Assembly (NCBI RefSeq): GCF_900110615.1
Contig: NZ_FOEI01000003.1
Coordinates: forward strand, 222,049-286,048
Source: Flavobacterium urocaniciphilum
GTDB lineage: Bacteria; Bacteroidota; Bacteroidia; Flavobacteriales; Flavobacteriaceae
Reading direction: 5' to 3'
DNA: 64,000 nucleotides
The notes under the pieces were generated by a model, which worked only from the letters and a program-made list of their open reading frames with translations, did not search any database and was not told the DNA's origin. Both the position numbers and the translations under genes were made by a program. Numbering within the stretch: the stretch's first letter is position 1; every line of letters starts with the position of its first letter. This document shows, piece by piece, positions 53,826-62,864 of the stretch.

Positions 53826-53829
53826 AGTT

Positions 53830-54159
53830 ATGATAAAAGTTTCAGAATCTGCAAGTAAGAAAATTGTCGACATGATGAAAGAAGACGGTTTTGATGCTGC
53901 TATTGATTACGTTAGAGTAGGCGTGAAAAGTGGTGGTTGTTCAGGGTTGTCGTATGAATTGAAATTTGACAAAGAGATTGGAGAAAATGATAAAGTTTTT
54001 GAAGACAACAATGTGAAAATCGCAGTTGAAAAAAAATCATTTTTGTATTTAGCAGGAACGGTTTTAGAATATTCTGGCGGTTTAAATGGAAAAGGTTTTG
54101 TTTTTAATAATCCAAATGCGCAAAGAACTTGTGGTTGTGGAGAGAGTTTCTCTCTATAA
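53830..54159 (+). CDS. sufA: HesB/IscA (SufA) iron-sulfur assembly accessory protein
   Basis: 109 residues. The three family cysteines are in GGCSGLSYELKF (about 38-49) and CGCGESFSL at the C-terminus. A-type carriers accept clusters from the SufBCD scaffold and pass them to apo-proteins. The first gene of the suf operon, ten bases before sufB. The name sufA follows from operon context; the sequence itself would equally fit IscA. Confidence 0.95.
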   Translation: MIKVSESASKKIVDMMKEDGFDAAIDYVRVGVKSGGCSGLSYELKFDKEIGENDKVFEDNNVKIAVEKKSFLYLAGTVLEYSGGLNGKGFVFNNPNAQRTCGCGESFSL

Positions 54160-54169
54160 ATAAAAAAAT

Positions 54170-55618
54170 ATGAGTAAGTATACAGAAGACGACTTAAAAG
54201 TCGAATTAGAAAATAAAGAATACGAATACGGATTTTATACCGAACTTGAGTCGGAAACATTTCCTATTGGCCTAAATGAAGATATCGTTCGTGCCATTTC
54301 TAAGAAGAAAGAAGAGCCAGAATGGATGACAGAATGGCGTTTAGAAGCGTTTAGAGCATGGCAAGAAATGATTGAGCCAGAATGGGCAAATGTTAATTAT
54401 GAAAAGCCAGATTTTCAAGCGATTTCGTATTATTCAGCACCTAAAAAAGCAGATCCAAATAAAACTTTAGATGATGTAGATCCTGAATTATTAGCGATGT
54501 ACAAAAAGCTAGGAATTTCTTTGGATGAACAAAAGAAAATGAATAACGTGGCGATTGATATCGTTGTCGATTCAGTTTCTGTAGCTACAACGTTCAAGAA
54601 AACGCTAGCGGAAAAAGGAATCATCTTCATGAGTATTTCTGAAGCGATTAAAGAGCATCCAGAATTGGTTCGTAAATATATTGGTACGGTAGTTCCTATG
54701 AAAGATAATTTCTATGCAGCTTTAAACTCGGCAGTTTTCTCTGATGGAAGTTTCTGTTACATTCCAAAAGGCGTAAAATGTCCGATGGAATTATCAACGT
54801 ATTTCCGTATCAACCAAGGTGGAACAGGACAATTTGAAAGAACGTTACTAGTAGCAGACGAAGGGAGTTATGTTTCTTATTTAGAAGGATGTACAGCTCC
54901 AAGTCGAGATGAAAATCAATTGCACGCAGCGGTTGTTGAATTAATTGCAATGGACGATGCGGAAATTAAATATTCAACAGTTCAAAACTGGTATCCAGGT
55001 AACAAAGAAGGTAAAGGTGGGGTTTTCAACTTCGTAACGAAAAGAGGTTTATGTGAGAAAAACGCAAAAATTTCTTGGACACAAGTAGAAACAGGTTCTG
55101 CCGTGACTTGGAAATATCCATCTTGTGTATTAAAAGGCGACAATTCAATTGGTGAATTTTATTCAATTGCGGTTACCAATAATTTCCAACAAGCGGATAC
55201 GGGTACCAAAATGATCCACTTAGGAAAAAATACGAAGTCAACTATTATTTCAAAAGGTATTTCTGCTGGAAAATCACAAAACAGTTACCGTGGATTAGTT
55301 CAAATTAGTCCGCGTGCCGAAAACGCTCGTAATTTTTCACAATGTGACTCGTTATTAATGGGTAATAATTGTGGTGCACATACGTTTCCTTACATCGAAT
55401 CGAAAAATTCTACTGCGAAAATAGAACACGAAGCTACGACTTCAAAAATTGGTGAAGACCAAGTATTCTATTGTAACCAACGTGGAATTCCTACAGAAAA
55501 AGCAATTGCTTTAATTGTAAACGGATTCAGTAAAGAAGTTTTAAATAAATTACCAATGGAATTTGCTGTAGAAGCTCAGAAATTATTGGAAATTAGTTTA
55601 GAAGGTTCGGTAGGATAA
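54170..55618 (+). CDS. sufB: Fe-S cluster scaffold subunit SufB
   Basis: 482 residues, full length. SufB with SufC and SufD forms the SufBC2D complex on which Fe-S clusters are built. The typical beta-helix core is present with [48 protein letters not shown] and [19 protein letters not shown], including the Cys-containing motif. The gene is followed after two bases by a flavodoxin-fold gene that interrupts the usual sufB-sufC order. Confidence 0.98.
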   Translation: MSKYTEDDLKVELENKEYEYGFYTELESETFPIGLNEDIVRAISKKKEEPEWMTEWRLEAFRAWQEMIEPEWANVNYEKPDFQAISYYSAPKKADPNKTLDDVDPELLAMYKKLGISLDEQKKMNNVAIDIVVDSVSVATTFKKTLAEKGIIFMSISEAIKEHPELVRKYIGTVVPMKDNFYAALNSAVFSDGSFCYIPKGVKCPMELSTYFRINQGGTGQFERTLLVADEGSYVSYLEGCTAPSRDENQLHAAVVELIAMDDAEIKYSTVQNWYPGNKEGKGGVFNFVTKRGLCEKNAKISWTQVETGSAVTWKYPSCVLKGDNSIGEFYSIAVTNNFQQADTGTKMIHLGKNTKSTIISKGISAGKSQNSYRGLVQISPRAENARNFSQCDSLLMGNNCGAHTFPYIESKNSTAKIEHEATTSKIGEDQVFYCNQRGIPTEKAIALIVNGFSKEVLNKLPMEFAVEAQKLLEISLEGSVG

Positions 55619-55620
55619 AA

Positions 55621-56112
55621 ATGAAAAACAGCAAAGTAATCATAGTGGGTTCTTCAAGAAATAATGGAAATACAACCAAAATTATTGAAACCATCGCTAA
55701 TGAAAATGAATTTGACATCGTAAATTTAAACGATTACCAATTTTCATATTACGATTACGAAAACAAAAATAGAGAAGATGATTTTCTGCCATTAATGAAG
55801 AAGATTATCGAAAATTATGAAACACTAATTTTTGCCACGCCAATTTATTGGTATAATATGAGTGGTATTATGAAAGTGTTTTTTGATAGAATTTCCGATT
55901 TATTAACTATCGAAAAAGAATTAGGTAGACAATTAAGAGGAAAAAATATGGCAGTAATTGCCAATACATCTGATGAAGAGTTAGATTATGATTTTTTCTT
56001 GCCTTTTAGAAAATCGGCAGAATATCTAGGAATGAACTATTTAGGAGATGTTTATATAAATGCAAACACAACAATAGAAAACGATAAAATAAAATTTTTA
56101 AAAGATAAATAA
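55621..56112 (+). CDS. NAD(P)H-dependent flavin reductase / flavodoxin-fold protein inside the suf operon
   Basis: 163 residues. [16 protein letters not shown] at the N-terminus is the FMN phosphate-binding loop of the NADPH-dependent FMN reductase family, and [20 protein letters not shown] is the conserved core helix-strand. These proteins bind FMN and reduce quinones, azo dyes or flavins with NAD(P)H. It begins two bases after sufB and ends five bases before sufC, so it is co-transcribed. An electron-supplying role in cluster assembly or repair is an inference from position only. Confidence 0.9.
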   Translation: MKNSKVIIVGSSRNNGNTTKIIETIANENEFDIVNLNDYQFSYYDYENKNREDDFLPLMKKIIENYETLIFATPIYWYNMSGIMKVFFDRISDLLTIEKELGRQLRGKNMAVIANTSDEELDYDFFLPFRKSAEYLGMNYLGDVYINANTTIENDKIKFLKDK

Positions 56113-56117
56113 ATCTC

Positions 56118-56867
56118 ATGTTACAAATTAAAAATTTACATGCTTCAGTAGAAGACAAAGACATATTAAAAGGAATCAACCTTGAAATTAAAGCTGGAGA
56201 AGTTCATGCGATTATGGGACCAAATGGTGCTGGTAAATCAACGTTATCTTCTATCATTGCAGGAAATGAAAATTATGAAGTATCAGAAGGAGAAATCTTT
56301 TTAGATGGTGAAGAAATTTCAGAATTAGCACCTGAAGAAAGAGCGCATAAAGGAGTTTTCTTATCGTTCCAATATCCTGTAGAAATTCCTGGAGTTTCGG
56401 TAACTAATTTCATCAAAACAGCTATCAACGAAAAACGTAAAGCGAACAAGCAAGAAGAAATGCCAGCTAACGAAATGTTGAAATTAATTCGTGAGAAATC
56501 AGAATTATTAGAAATGGATAGAAAATTCTTATCTCGTTCTTTAAATGAAGGTTTTTCTGGTGGTGAAAAGAAACGTAACGAAATTTTCCAAATGGCAATG
56601 TTAGAACCTAAAATTGCTATTTTGGATGAAACCGATTCAGGTTTAGATATCGATGCTTTACGTATTGTTGCTAACGGTGTAAATAAATTAAAAAATGAAA
56701 ACAACGCGGTATTAGTAATTACACACTACCAACGTTTGTTAGATTATATCGTTCCAGATTTCGTTCACGTATTAATGGATGGAAAAATTGTAAAATCAGG
56801 AGATGCCTCTTTAGCTTTAGAATTAGAAGAAAAAGGTTACGATTGGATTAAAGCAGAAATTCAGTAA
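56118..56867 (+). CDS. sufC: SufC, Fe-S assembly ATPase
   Basis: 249 residues, ABC-type ATPase without membrane segments. Walker A is GPNGAGKST (about 34-42), the Q-loop is in [11 protein letters not shown], the signature is SGGEKKRNE, and Walker B is [12 protein letters not shown]. It drives conformational change of the SufBD scaffold. Order and spacing fit sufB-(flavodoxin)-sufC-sufD. A family A repeat fills the gap to sufD. Confidence 0.98.
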   Translation: MLQIKNLHASVEDKDILKGINLEIKAGEVHAIMGPNGAGKSTLSSIIAGNENYEVSEGEIFLDGEEISELAPEERAHKGVFLSFQYPVEIPGVSVTNFIKTAINEKRKANKQEEMPANEMLKLIREKSELLEMDRKFLSRSLNEGFSGGEKKRNEIFQMAMLEPKIAILDETDSGLDIDALRIVANGVNKLKNENNAVLVITHYQRLLDYIVPDFVHVLMDGKIVKSGDASLALELEEKGYDWIKAEIQ

Positions 56868-56940
56868 TCAGTATTCAGTCTCAGTCTCAGTAAACAGATT
56901 TTACTGTAACTGTAAACTGCCACTGTAAACTGTAAACTAA
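56868..56940. repeat. Intergenic repeat family A, copy 3
   Basis: The sufC-sufD gap contains ATCAGTATTCAGTCTCAG units followed by several ACTGTAAACTG-type units and ends directly before the sufD ATG (56946). Confidence 0.7.
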
Positions 56941-56945
56941 AAGAA

Positions 56946-58265
56946 ATGGAATTAAAAGAAAAATTAATATCGTCTTTTATGGCGTTTGAAGAGAAAATTG
57001 CAGATGTAAATACTGATTTACATGAAATTAGAACTTCAGCTATAAAAAACTTCGAAAATAAAGGCTTCCCAACCAAAAAAGAAGAAGCTTGGAAATATAC
57101 TTCGTTAAATGCAATTCTAAAAAACGATTTTAGTGTATTTGCTAAAAATGAAAATGCTATTGAATTTGCAGAAGTAAAAAAATACTTCTTAAACGATGTA
57201 GATACATACAAAGTTATCTTTATCGACGGGAAATTCAGTTCGTATTTGTCTTCAACTACTCATGATGGTTTAGATGTTTGTTTGATGTCTTCGGCTTTAA
57301 CCAAACCTAAATACAAAATGGTTATTGATGAATATTTCAACAAAATTGCCAGTAAAGAAGAAAGCTTAACATCTTTAAATACTGCATTTTCTTTAGAAGG
57401 TGCGTATGTAAATATTCCAAGAAGTAAAGTAGTAGAAAAACCTATTGAAATTATTTATTTCTCTACTGGTTCAGAAGCAGCTTTAATGACTCAACCAAGA
57501 AACTTAATTGTTGTTGGAGAAAATTCACACGTACAAATTGTAGAGCGTCATCAGAGTTTAAATAATAACCCAGTTTTAACGAATTCGGTTACTGAAATTT
57601 TCGCTCAAAAACGTGCTATTGTGGATTATTATAAAGTTCAGAATGATTTACAAACTGCCAATTTAATTGATAACACTTACATTGCTCAAAAGCAAGATAG
57701 TCATGTTTCGGTACATACTTTTTCTTTTGGAGGAAATATTACTAGAAACAATTTGAATTTCTATCATCAAGGAGAACATATCGATTCAACTTTAAAAGGA
57801 ATTACGATTATAGGCGACAAGCAACACGTAGATCATTATACTTTAGTGCAACACGCAACACCAAATTGCGAAAGTCACCAAAACTATAAAACGATTTTAA
57901 ATGACAGTGCTACTGGCGTTTTCAACGGTAAGATTTTCGTAGAAAAAGAAGCGCAAAAAACAGATGCTTTCCAACAAAACAATAATATCTTGTTAACGGA
58001 TAAAGCTACAATTAACGCAAAACCTCAATTGGAAATTTTTGCAGACGATGTAAAATGTTCGCACGGTTGTACCATCGGACAATTAGATGAAAACGCAATG
58101 TTTTACATGCAACAACGTGGAATTCCGAAAAAAGAAGCCAAGGCATTGTTAATGTATGCGTTTACTAGCGAAGTTACCAGCAGCGTAAAAATACCAGAAT
58201 TAAAAGCAAAAATTGCTCGTATTATCGCCGACAAATTAGGTGTAAATATGGGATTTGATTTATAA
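56946..58265 (+). CDS. sufD: SufD, Fe-S assembly scaffold subunit
   Basis: 439 residues. The N-terminal FPTKKEEAWKYTSL motif is typical of SufD. The beta-helix core contains VEKPIEIIYFSTG, HVDHYTLVQHATPNCESHQNYKTIL and FNGKIFVEKEAQKTDAFQQN, and the C-terminus has CSHGCTIGQLDENAMFYMQQRG. With SufB it makes the scaffold heterodimer. A weak terminator-like hairpin follows before sufS, so expression may fall downstream. Confidence 0.97.
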   Translation: MELKEKLISSFMAFEEKIADVNTDLHEIRTSAIKNFENKGFPTKKEEAWKYTSLNAILKNDFSVFAKNENAIEFAEVKKYFLNDVDTYKVIFIDGKFSSYLSSTTHDGLDVCLMSSALTKPKYKMVIDEYFNKIASKEESLTSLNTAFSLEGAYVNIPRSKVVEKPIEIIYFSTGSEAALMTQPRNLIVVGENSHVQIVERHQSLNNNPVLTNSVTEIFAQKRAIVDYYKVQNDLQTANLIDNTYIAQKQDSHVSVHTFSFGGNITRNNLNFYHQGEHIDSTLKGITIIGDKQHVDHYTLVQHATPNCESHQNYKTILNDSATGVFNGKIFVEKEAQKTDAFQQNNNILLTDKATINAKPQLEIFADDVKCSHGCTIGQLDENAMFYMQQRGIPKKEAKALLMYAFTSEVTSSVKIPELKAKIARIIADKLGVNMGFDL

Positions 58266-58273
58266 TAAGTAGG

Positions 58274-58298
58274 AACCGCTTTAGGGCGGTTTTATTTT
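58274..58298 (+). terminator. Terminator-like hairpin between sufD and sufS (possible attenuator)
   Basis: AACCGC (58274-58279) pairs with GCGGTT (58286-58291) and is followed by TTATTTTT. The stem is short, so read-through is likely. Confidence 0.6.
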
Positions 58299-58310
58299 TA
58301 AAGATATAGT

Positions 58311-59531
58311 ATGTTCGATATTCAAAAAATAAGAGCTCAATTTCCAATATTATCTGAAACCGTTAACGGAAAACCTTTAGTGTATTTCGACAACGGTGCT
58401 ACGTCTCAAAAACCGCAAGTAGTTATTGATAGTATTGTAAATTATTATTCTAAATACAACGCGAATATTCATCGTGGTGTGCATACGTTGAGTCAGATTG
58501 CAACAGATGCGTACGAAGAAGCGCGTTTGAAAATTCAAAAGCATTTTAATGCGAAACATAATTACGAAATCATCTTAACTTCAGGAACTACAGAAAGTAT
58601 CAACTTGGTAGCAAATGGATTTGCCTCTTTATTACAAAAAGGAGATGAAATTATTGTTTCGGCTTTAGAACACCATAGTAATATTGTGCCATGGCAAATG
58701 TTATGCGAACATACAGGTGCGATTTTAAAAGTGATTCCTATGAGTATTCATGGGGAATTAATCATGGAAGAATACGATAAATTAGTATCAGATAAAACAA
58801 AATTGGTTTTCTGTAATCATATTTCAAATGCATTAGGAACGTTAAATCCGATTGAAGAAATTATTACAAAAGCGCATGCGGTTGGAGCTGCTGTGTTAAT
58901 TGATGGTGCACAATCGTGTCCGCATATCAAACCAGATGTTCAAGCGTTAGATGTTGATTTTTACGTAACTTCAGCACATAAAATGTGTGGACCAACAGGT
59001 GTTGGTATGTTGTACGGTAAAGAAGAATGGTTACGTAAATTACCTCCTTACAAAGGCGGTGGAGAAATGATTGCAACGGTAACTTTTGAAAAAACTACGT
59101 ATGCCGATTTACCACATAAATTTGAAGCTGGAACTCCAAATATTTGTGGCGGAATTGCTTTCGGAACGGCAATTGATTTTATGAATGAAGTTGGATTTGA
59201 TAATATTGCCAAACACGAACATGAATTATTAGAATACGGAACAAAACGCTTACAAGAAATTGAAGGAGTAACCATTTATGGTCCAACCGATTTGAGTAAA
59301 AAAGCTTCTGTAATTTCTTTCAATATTGAAAATATTCATCCGTATGATATTGGCACGATTATAGATAGACAAGGTATAGCGGTACGTACTGGTCATCATT
59401 GTGCGCAACCGATAATGGACTTTTTCAAAATACCAGGAACCATAAGAGCAAGTTTTGCTTTTTATAATACTAAAGAAGAAATTGATATATTTGTAGAAGC
59501 CGTTAAAAAAGCAAAAATGATGTTATCTTAA
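58311..59531 (+). CDS. sufS: SufS-type cysteine desulfurase
   Basis: 406 residues, PLP-dependent. The PLP lysine is in TSAHKMCGPTGVGMLYG (about residues 223-239), and the active-site Cys is in RTGHHCAQPIMDFF (about 361-374). The signatures DNGATSQKP and NIHRGVH near the N-terminus mark the SufS group II type. It frees sulfur from cysteine for cluster assembly and passes it to SufE, encoded two genes downstream. Confidence 0.98.
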   Translation: MFDIQKIRAQFPILSETVNGKPLVYFDNGATSQKPQVVIDSIVNYYSKYNANIHRGVHTLSQIATDAYEEARLKIQKHFNAKHNYEIILTSGTTESINLVANGFASLLQKGDEIIVSALEHHSNIVPWQMLCEHTGAILKVIPMSIHGELIMEEYDKLVSDKTKLVFCNHISNALGTLNPIEEIITKAHAVGAAVLIDGAQSCPHIKPDVQALDVDFYVTSAHKMCGPTGVGMLYGKEEWLRKLPPYKGGGEMIATVTFEKTTYADLPHKFEAGTPNICGGIAFGTAIDFMNEVGFDNIAKHEHELLEYGTKRLQEIEGVTIYGPTDLSKKASVISFNIENIHPYDIGTIIDRQGIAVRTGHHCAQPIMDFFKIPGTIRASFAFYNTKEEIDIFVEAVKKAKMMLS

Positions 59532-59542
59532 ATCTTTATGTT

Positions 59543-60034
59543 ATGAAACTTTTTACTCTCTTAGCAACATTAGTAATTACGATTACAGGTTGCAATTGCC
59601 AAAAAAAGAAATTAGAAAATGCAAATTTTGCACCGCCAGAAGTAGTGGAAACAAGAGTAAGTAATATGCAAACTGAAGTTCCAACTATGTATTACGAAGC
59701 GAATACTAGAGGTTTTTTTATGGCATTAAAAGTAGAAAACAAAACCTTATACATTTCTAGAGATAGAGACTTTAAAGAATATTCAGATAAAAAGACAATA
59801 TCAGATAAAGATTGGACAGAAATTTCAGCATTAGCGAAAGCAGTTGATTTAGAGAAAGTGAAAGATTTGAAATGGCCAACAGAGAAAAGATATTATGATG
59901 GTGCGGCTCATGCGAATATTATTTTCGAATCGAAAGGTGTAAAGTATCCAGCTAATGGATTCGATCACGGATTTCCACCTGTTGAAATTGAAACTTTAGT
60001 TAATAAAATTACCAAATTAGCAGAACAAGAATAA
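59543..60034 (+). CDS. Small lipoprotein inside the suf operon, unknown function
   Basis: 163 residues. The signal peptide ends at ITGCNCQ, a lipobox (Cys about 17). A single beta-rich domain of about 140 residues follows, with RGFFMALKVENKTLYISRD and EKRYYDGAAHANIIFESKG. I do not recognise a family. Its place between sufS and sufE (one-base overlap TAATG with sufE) shows co-transcription. As a periplasmic lipoprotein it cannot meet the cytosolic SUF machinery directly, so it may be a passenger gene. Confidence 0.78.
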   Translation: MKLFTLLATLVITITGCNCQKKKLENANFAPPEVVETRVSNMQTEVPTMYYEANTRGFFMALKVENKTLYISRDRDFKEYSDKKTISDKDWTEISALAKAVDLEKVKDLKWPTEKRYYDGAAHANIIFESKGVKYPANGFDHGFPPVEIETLVNKITKLAEQE

Positions 60035-60453
60035 TGACAATACAAGAAATACAAGCAGATATCATTGATGAATTTTCAATGTTTGATGATTGGGATGAAC
60101 GCTTTCAATATGTAATCGATTTAGGAAAAAATTTACCTTTAATCGATGAGAAATTTAAAACAGAAGAAAACACCATTAAAGGATGTCAATCTAAAGTTTG
60201 GTTGAATGGTGAATACAAAGACGATAAAGTAGTGTTTACTGCCGATAGTGACGCGATAATCACAAAAGGAATTATTGCTATTCTGATTCGTGTTTTTTCA
60301 AATCAGACGCCGTCAGCTATCTTAGAAGCAAATACCGATTTTATTGACGAAATCGGATTAAAAAGTCATTTATCACCAACTAGAGCTAACGGATTGGTAT
60401 CAATGATTAAACAAATTAAAATGTATGCTTTAGCTTTTGGTGCGAAGCAGTAA
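60034..60453 (+). CDS. sufE: SufE, sulfur acceptor
   Basis: 139 residues. The active Cys is in TIKGCQSKVWL (about residue 52). The family core contains DWDERFQYVIDLGKNLP and the C-terminal SPTRANGLVSMIKQIK. SufE stimulates SufS and relays persulfide sulfur to SufB. It starts one base into the stop of the preceding lipoprotein gene. Confidence 0.97.
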   Translation: MTIQEIQADIIDEFSMFDDWDERFQYVIDLGKNLPLIDEKFKTEENTIKGCQSKVWLNGEYKDDKVVFTADSDAIITKGIIAILIRVFSNQTPSAILEANTDFIDEIGLKSHLSPTRANGLVSMIKQIKMYALAFGAKQ

Positions 60454-60472
60454 ATAATAATAATTAAAATGA

Positions 60473-60497
60473 GATTGCTTCGCAAGCTCGCAATGAC
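60473..60497. repeat. Interspersed repeat family C, copy 2
   Basis: GATTGCTTCG, a variable AAG centre, and CTCGCAATGAC form an imperfect palindrome ending two bases before the sufT-like ATG (60500). Same family as 14786-14810. Confidence 0.7.
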
Positions 60498-60499
60498 AT

Positions 60500-60823
60500 A
60501 TGGAAGAATTTAAAGACGAAATCAATTTAGGAGAAAGTGTTGTAAAAGTACTTAAAGGTATTTACGACCCTGAAATTCCAGTTGATATTTATGAATTAGG
60601 TTTAATCTACGACGTAATGATTAACGAAGACAATGAAGTAAAAATATTAATGACCTTAACGTCGCCAAATTGTCCCGTTGCCGAATCATTACCATTGGAA
60701 GTAGAAGAAAAAATCAAAGGGATTGATACCATTAAATCGTGTGAAGTAGAAATTACTTTCGATCCACCATGGAGCAAAGATTTAATGAGTGAAGAAGCAA
60801 AATTAGAATTAGGAATGTTGTAA
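60500..60823 (+). CDS. SUF-system DUF59/MIP18 protein (SufT-like)
   Basis: 107 residues, one MIP18/DUF59 domain. IYDPEIPVDIYELGLIYDV and LTSPNCPVAESLP are the family motifs; the Cys in SPNCPVA (about 56) is the conserved one. Such proteins help mature Fe-S clusters or their transfer. It lies 46 bases after sufE, from which a family C repeat separates it. The name sufT is suggested by context. Confidence 0.93.
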   Translation: MEEFKDEINLGESVVKVLKGIYDPEIPVDIYELGLIYDVMINEDNEVKILMTLTSPNCPVAESLPLEVEEKIKGIDTIKSCEVEITFDPPWSKDLMSEEAKLELGML

Positions 60824-60827
60824 AATG

Positions 60828-60893
60828 TTTGTAGTTTATTGTTAGTAGTTGCAAATAGCACCAATAACAATAAACCAAAAACAATAAACCAAT
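60828..60893. repeat. Inverted-repeat family E (GTTTATTGTTA / TAACAATAAAC)
   Basis: GTTTATTGTTA (60834-60844) and TAACAATAAAC (60865-60875) are inverted, and the latter continues with a direct copy, AACAATAAACC (60880-60890). It fills the gap from the sufT-like gene to the DUF2480 gene. Confidence 0.65.
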
Positions 60894-60896
60894 ATA

Positions 60897-61400
60897 ATGG
60901 ACGAAATTGTAAATAAAGTTGCCAATAGTAAGTTAATGGTTTTCGATTTAGAAGATTATTATCCGGATGATCATGTGGTTGTAGTAGACATCTCGCAATG
61001 GTTGTTTGGTGGATTTATTTTGAAAGAAACCGAATTTAGAGAACAATTAAAAAATTTCGATTGGTCTGTTTACGAAGATAAATACGTAGCTTTATATTGT
61101 TCGGAAGACGCTATTTTACCGGCATGGGCTTACACTTTGGTAACTGTTCATTTAGCGCCATATGCGTTAAAAGTCATTCAAGGCGATCTGAAAGCAGCTG
61201 TTATCGATTGGTATCAAGATGTGTTGAACAAATTGGATTATACCGAGTATTTCGATAAACCTATCATTTTAAAAGGTTGTTCTAAAAAAGACGTTCCGAA
61301 TGAAGTATATGCTTTGGCGATTCAATATTTAATGAAAGTTTCTAAAAGTATCATGTTTGGTGAAGCTTGTTCGGCTGTTCCCTTATTCAAAAAGAAATAA
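60897..61400 (+). CDS. DUF2480 family protein
   Basis: 167 residues, a Bacteroidota family of unknown function. I recognise DLEDYYPDDHVVVVDISQWL, GGFILKETEFR and the conserved Cys-containing strings LYCSEDAILPAWAY, LKGCSKKDVP and FGEACSAVPL. It is the last gene of the suf operon here, and I recall it near suf genes elsewhere. No membrane segment or signal peptide. Three spread cysteines are compatible with cluster or metal handling, but this is only an inference. Confidence 0.88.
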   Translation: MDEIVNKVANSKLMVFDLEDYYPDDHVVVVDISQWLFGGFILKETEFREQLKNFDWSVYEDKYVALYCSEDAILPAWAYTLVTVHLAPYALKVIQGDLKAAVIDWYQDVLNKLDYTEYFDKPIILKGCSKKDVPNEVYALAIQYLMKVSKSIMFGEACSAVPLFKKK

Positions 61401-61410
61401 TTGAAATTAT

Positions 61411-61446
61411 AAAAAAATCCAGTCGTAGACTGGATTTTTTGTTTTT
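61411..61446. terminator. Bidirectional terminator between the suf operon and hflX
   Basis: AAAAATCCAGTC (61413-61424) and GACTGGATTTTT (61428-61439) form a strong stem with a three-base loop; A and T runs serve both directions. Confidence 0.9.
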
Positions 61447-61478
61447 TACTGAACACTCAAAACTGAGAACTGAACACT
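61446..61478. repeat. Repeat family A-like, copy 4
   Basis: TTACTGAACACTCAAAACTG continues with AGAACTGAACACTAA, between the terminator and the hflX stop codon. It shares the ACTGA/CTGAGA-type units with copies 1 to 3 but not the exact 16-mer. Confidence 0.55.
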
Positions 61479-62703
61479 AATTTTCTTCCTCAATTACATC
61501 TTTATAATCAGGATATAAGAATTTGTTATAAGGGAAACGTGTAATGTGAATTTCTCTTACCGCTTCATATACTTTTTCTCTAAATTCTTCAAAATTTGTT
61601 TTATCGGTAGCCGAAATGAAAAGGGTTTTGCTTTCACCAAGCTGACTCATCCATGTATTTTTCCAATCTTCTAAAGAGAAATTTTTCGTTGTTTTTTCGA
61701 TACTTTCATCGCTCTCATCAATTTTTACATATTTGTAAGCATCAATTTTATTGAAAACCATTATCGTTGGTTTATCATCACTTTTAATGTCTTTTAAAAT
61801 CTGATTTACCGATTCGATATGATCCTCAAAATCAGGATGTGAAATATCCACAACATGCAATAATAAATCGGCTTCTCTAACTTCATCCAATGTACTTTTG
61901 AATGAATCTACTAATTGAGTTGGTAATTTTCGAATAAACCCAACCGTATCCGAAAGTAAGAAAGGTAAATTTTTAATAACTGTTTTTCGAACTGTTGTAT
62001 CTAAAGTGGCGAATAATTTATTTTCTACAAATACTTCACTTTTTCCAACAGCATTCATTAAAGTCGACTTTCCAACATTTGTATAACCAACTAAAGCTAC
62101 ACGCACCATTGCCCCACGATTACTTCTTTGAATCGCCATTTGTTTGTCAATCGTTTTGATTTTTTCTTTTAATAACGAAATTCTATCTCTAACGATACGA
62201 CGGTCGGTTTCAATTTCTGTTTCTCCAGGTCCACGCATACCAATACCACCTTTTTGTCTTTCTAAGTGCGTCCACATTCCGGTTAAACGAGGTAATAAAT
62301 ACTGACATTGCGCTAATTCAACCTGTGTTCTAGCATAAGATGTTTCGGCTCTTTGTGCAAAAATATCTAGAATTAAATTGGTACGATCTAAAACCTTGCA
62401 TTCCAATTCTCTAGTAATATTTTTTTGTTGAGATGGAGACAATTCATCATCAAAAATAACGGTACTAACCGATTGGTCTTTAATATAATATTTTATGTCT
62501 TCTAATTTACCCGTTCCAACAAAAGTTTTTGGATTTGGTTTATCCATTTTTTGAGTAAATCTTTTAACAACTTCACCACCCGCTGTAAATGTTAAAAATT
62601 CCAATTCATCAAGATATTCATTTAGCTTATCTTCGTTTTGGTTTTGAGTAACAATCCCAACAATAACAGTCTTTTCGAAGTTATGTTTTTCTATTTCTAA
62701 CAT
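61477..62703 (-). CDS. hflX: GTPase HflX
   Basis: 408 residues. The N-terminal HflX domain has the GTGKLEDIKYYI-type segment and the GPGETEIETDRR linker helix. G1 is GYTNVGKST (about 206-214), G3 is DTVGFIRKLP, and G4 is FNKIDAYK. HflX is a 50S-associated GTPase that splits stalled or hibernating ribosomes after stress. It is a monocistronic gene ending in the shared terminator at 61411-61446. Confidence 0.97.
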   Translation of the reverse strand: MLEIEKHNFEKTVIVGIVTQNQNEDKLNEYLDELEFLTFTAGGEVVKRFTQKMDKPNPKTFVGTGKLEDIKYYIKDQSVSTVIFDDELSPSQQKNITRELECKVLDRTNLILDIFAQRAETSYARTQVELAQCQYLLPRLTGMWTHLERQKGGIGMRGPGETEIETDRRIVRDRISLLKEKIKTIDKQMAIQRSNRGAMVRVALVGYTNVGKSTLMNAVGKSEVFVENKLFATLDTTVRKTVIKNLPFLLSDTVGFIRKLPTQLVDSFKSTLDEVREADLLLHVVDISHPDFEDHIESVNQILKDIKSDDKPTIMVFNKIDAYKYVKIDESDESIEKTTKNFSLEDWKNTWMSQLGESKTLFISATDKTNFEEFREKVYEAVREIHITRFPYNKFLYPDYKDVIEEEN

Positions 62704-62819
62704 TGTTTTTTTATTTATTTAACAAAAACAACCGTTATTTTTTGATTAATAACAACGATGTTTTTTGTCGATTTTTAAAGCATTATATCGATTAATTTAG
62801 TCTAGGGTAATAGACTCAT

Positions 62820-62827
62820 TAAATTTG
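62820..62827 (+). promoter_or_regulatory. -7 box upstream of the adhesin-like gene
   Basis: TAAATTTG matches TAnnTTTG, 38 bases before the ATG at 62865. No TTG at the usual spacing was seen. Confidence 0.5.
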
Positions 62828-62864
62828 TTTACAAATATATAAACTTAAACACACAAACACTATA

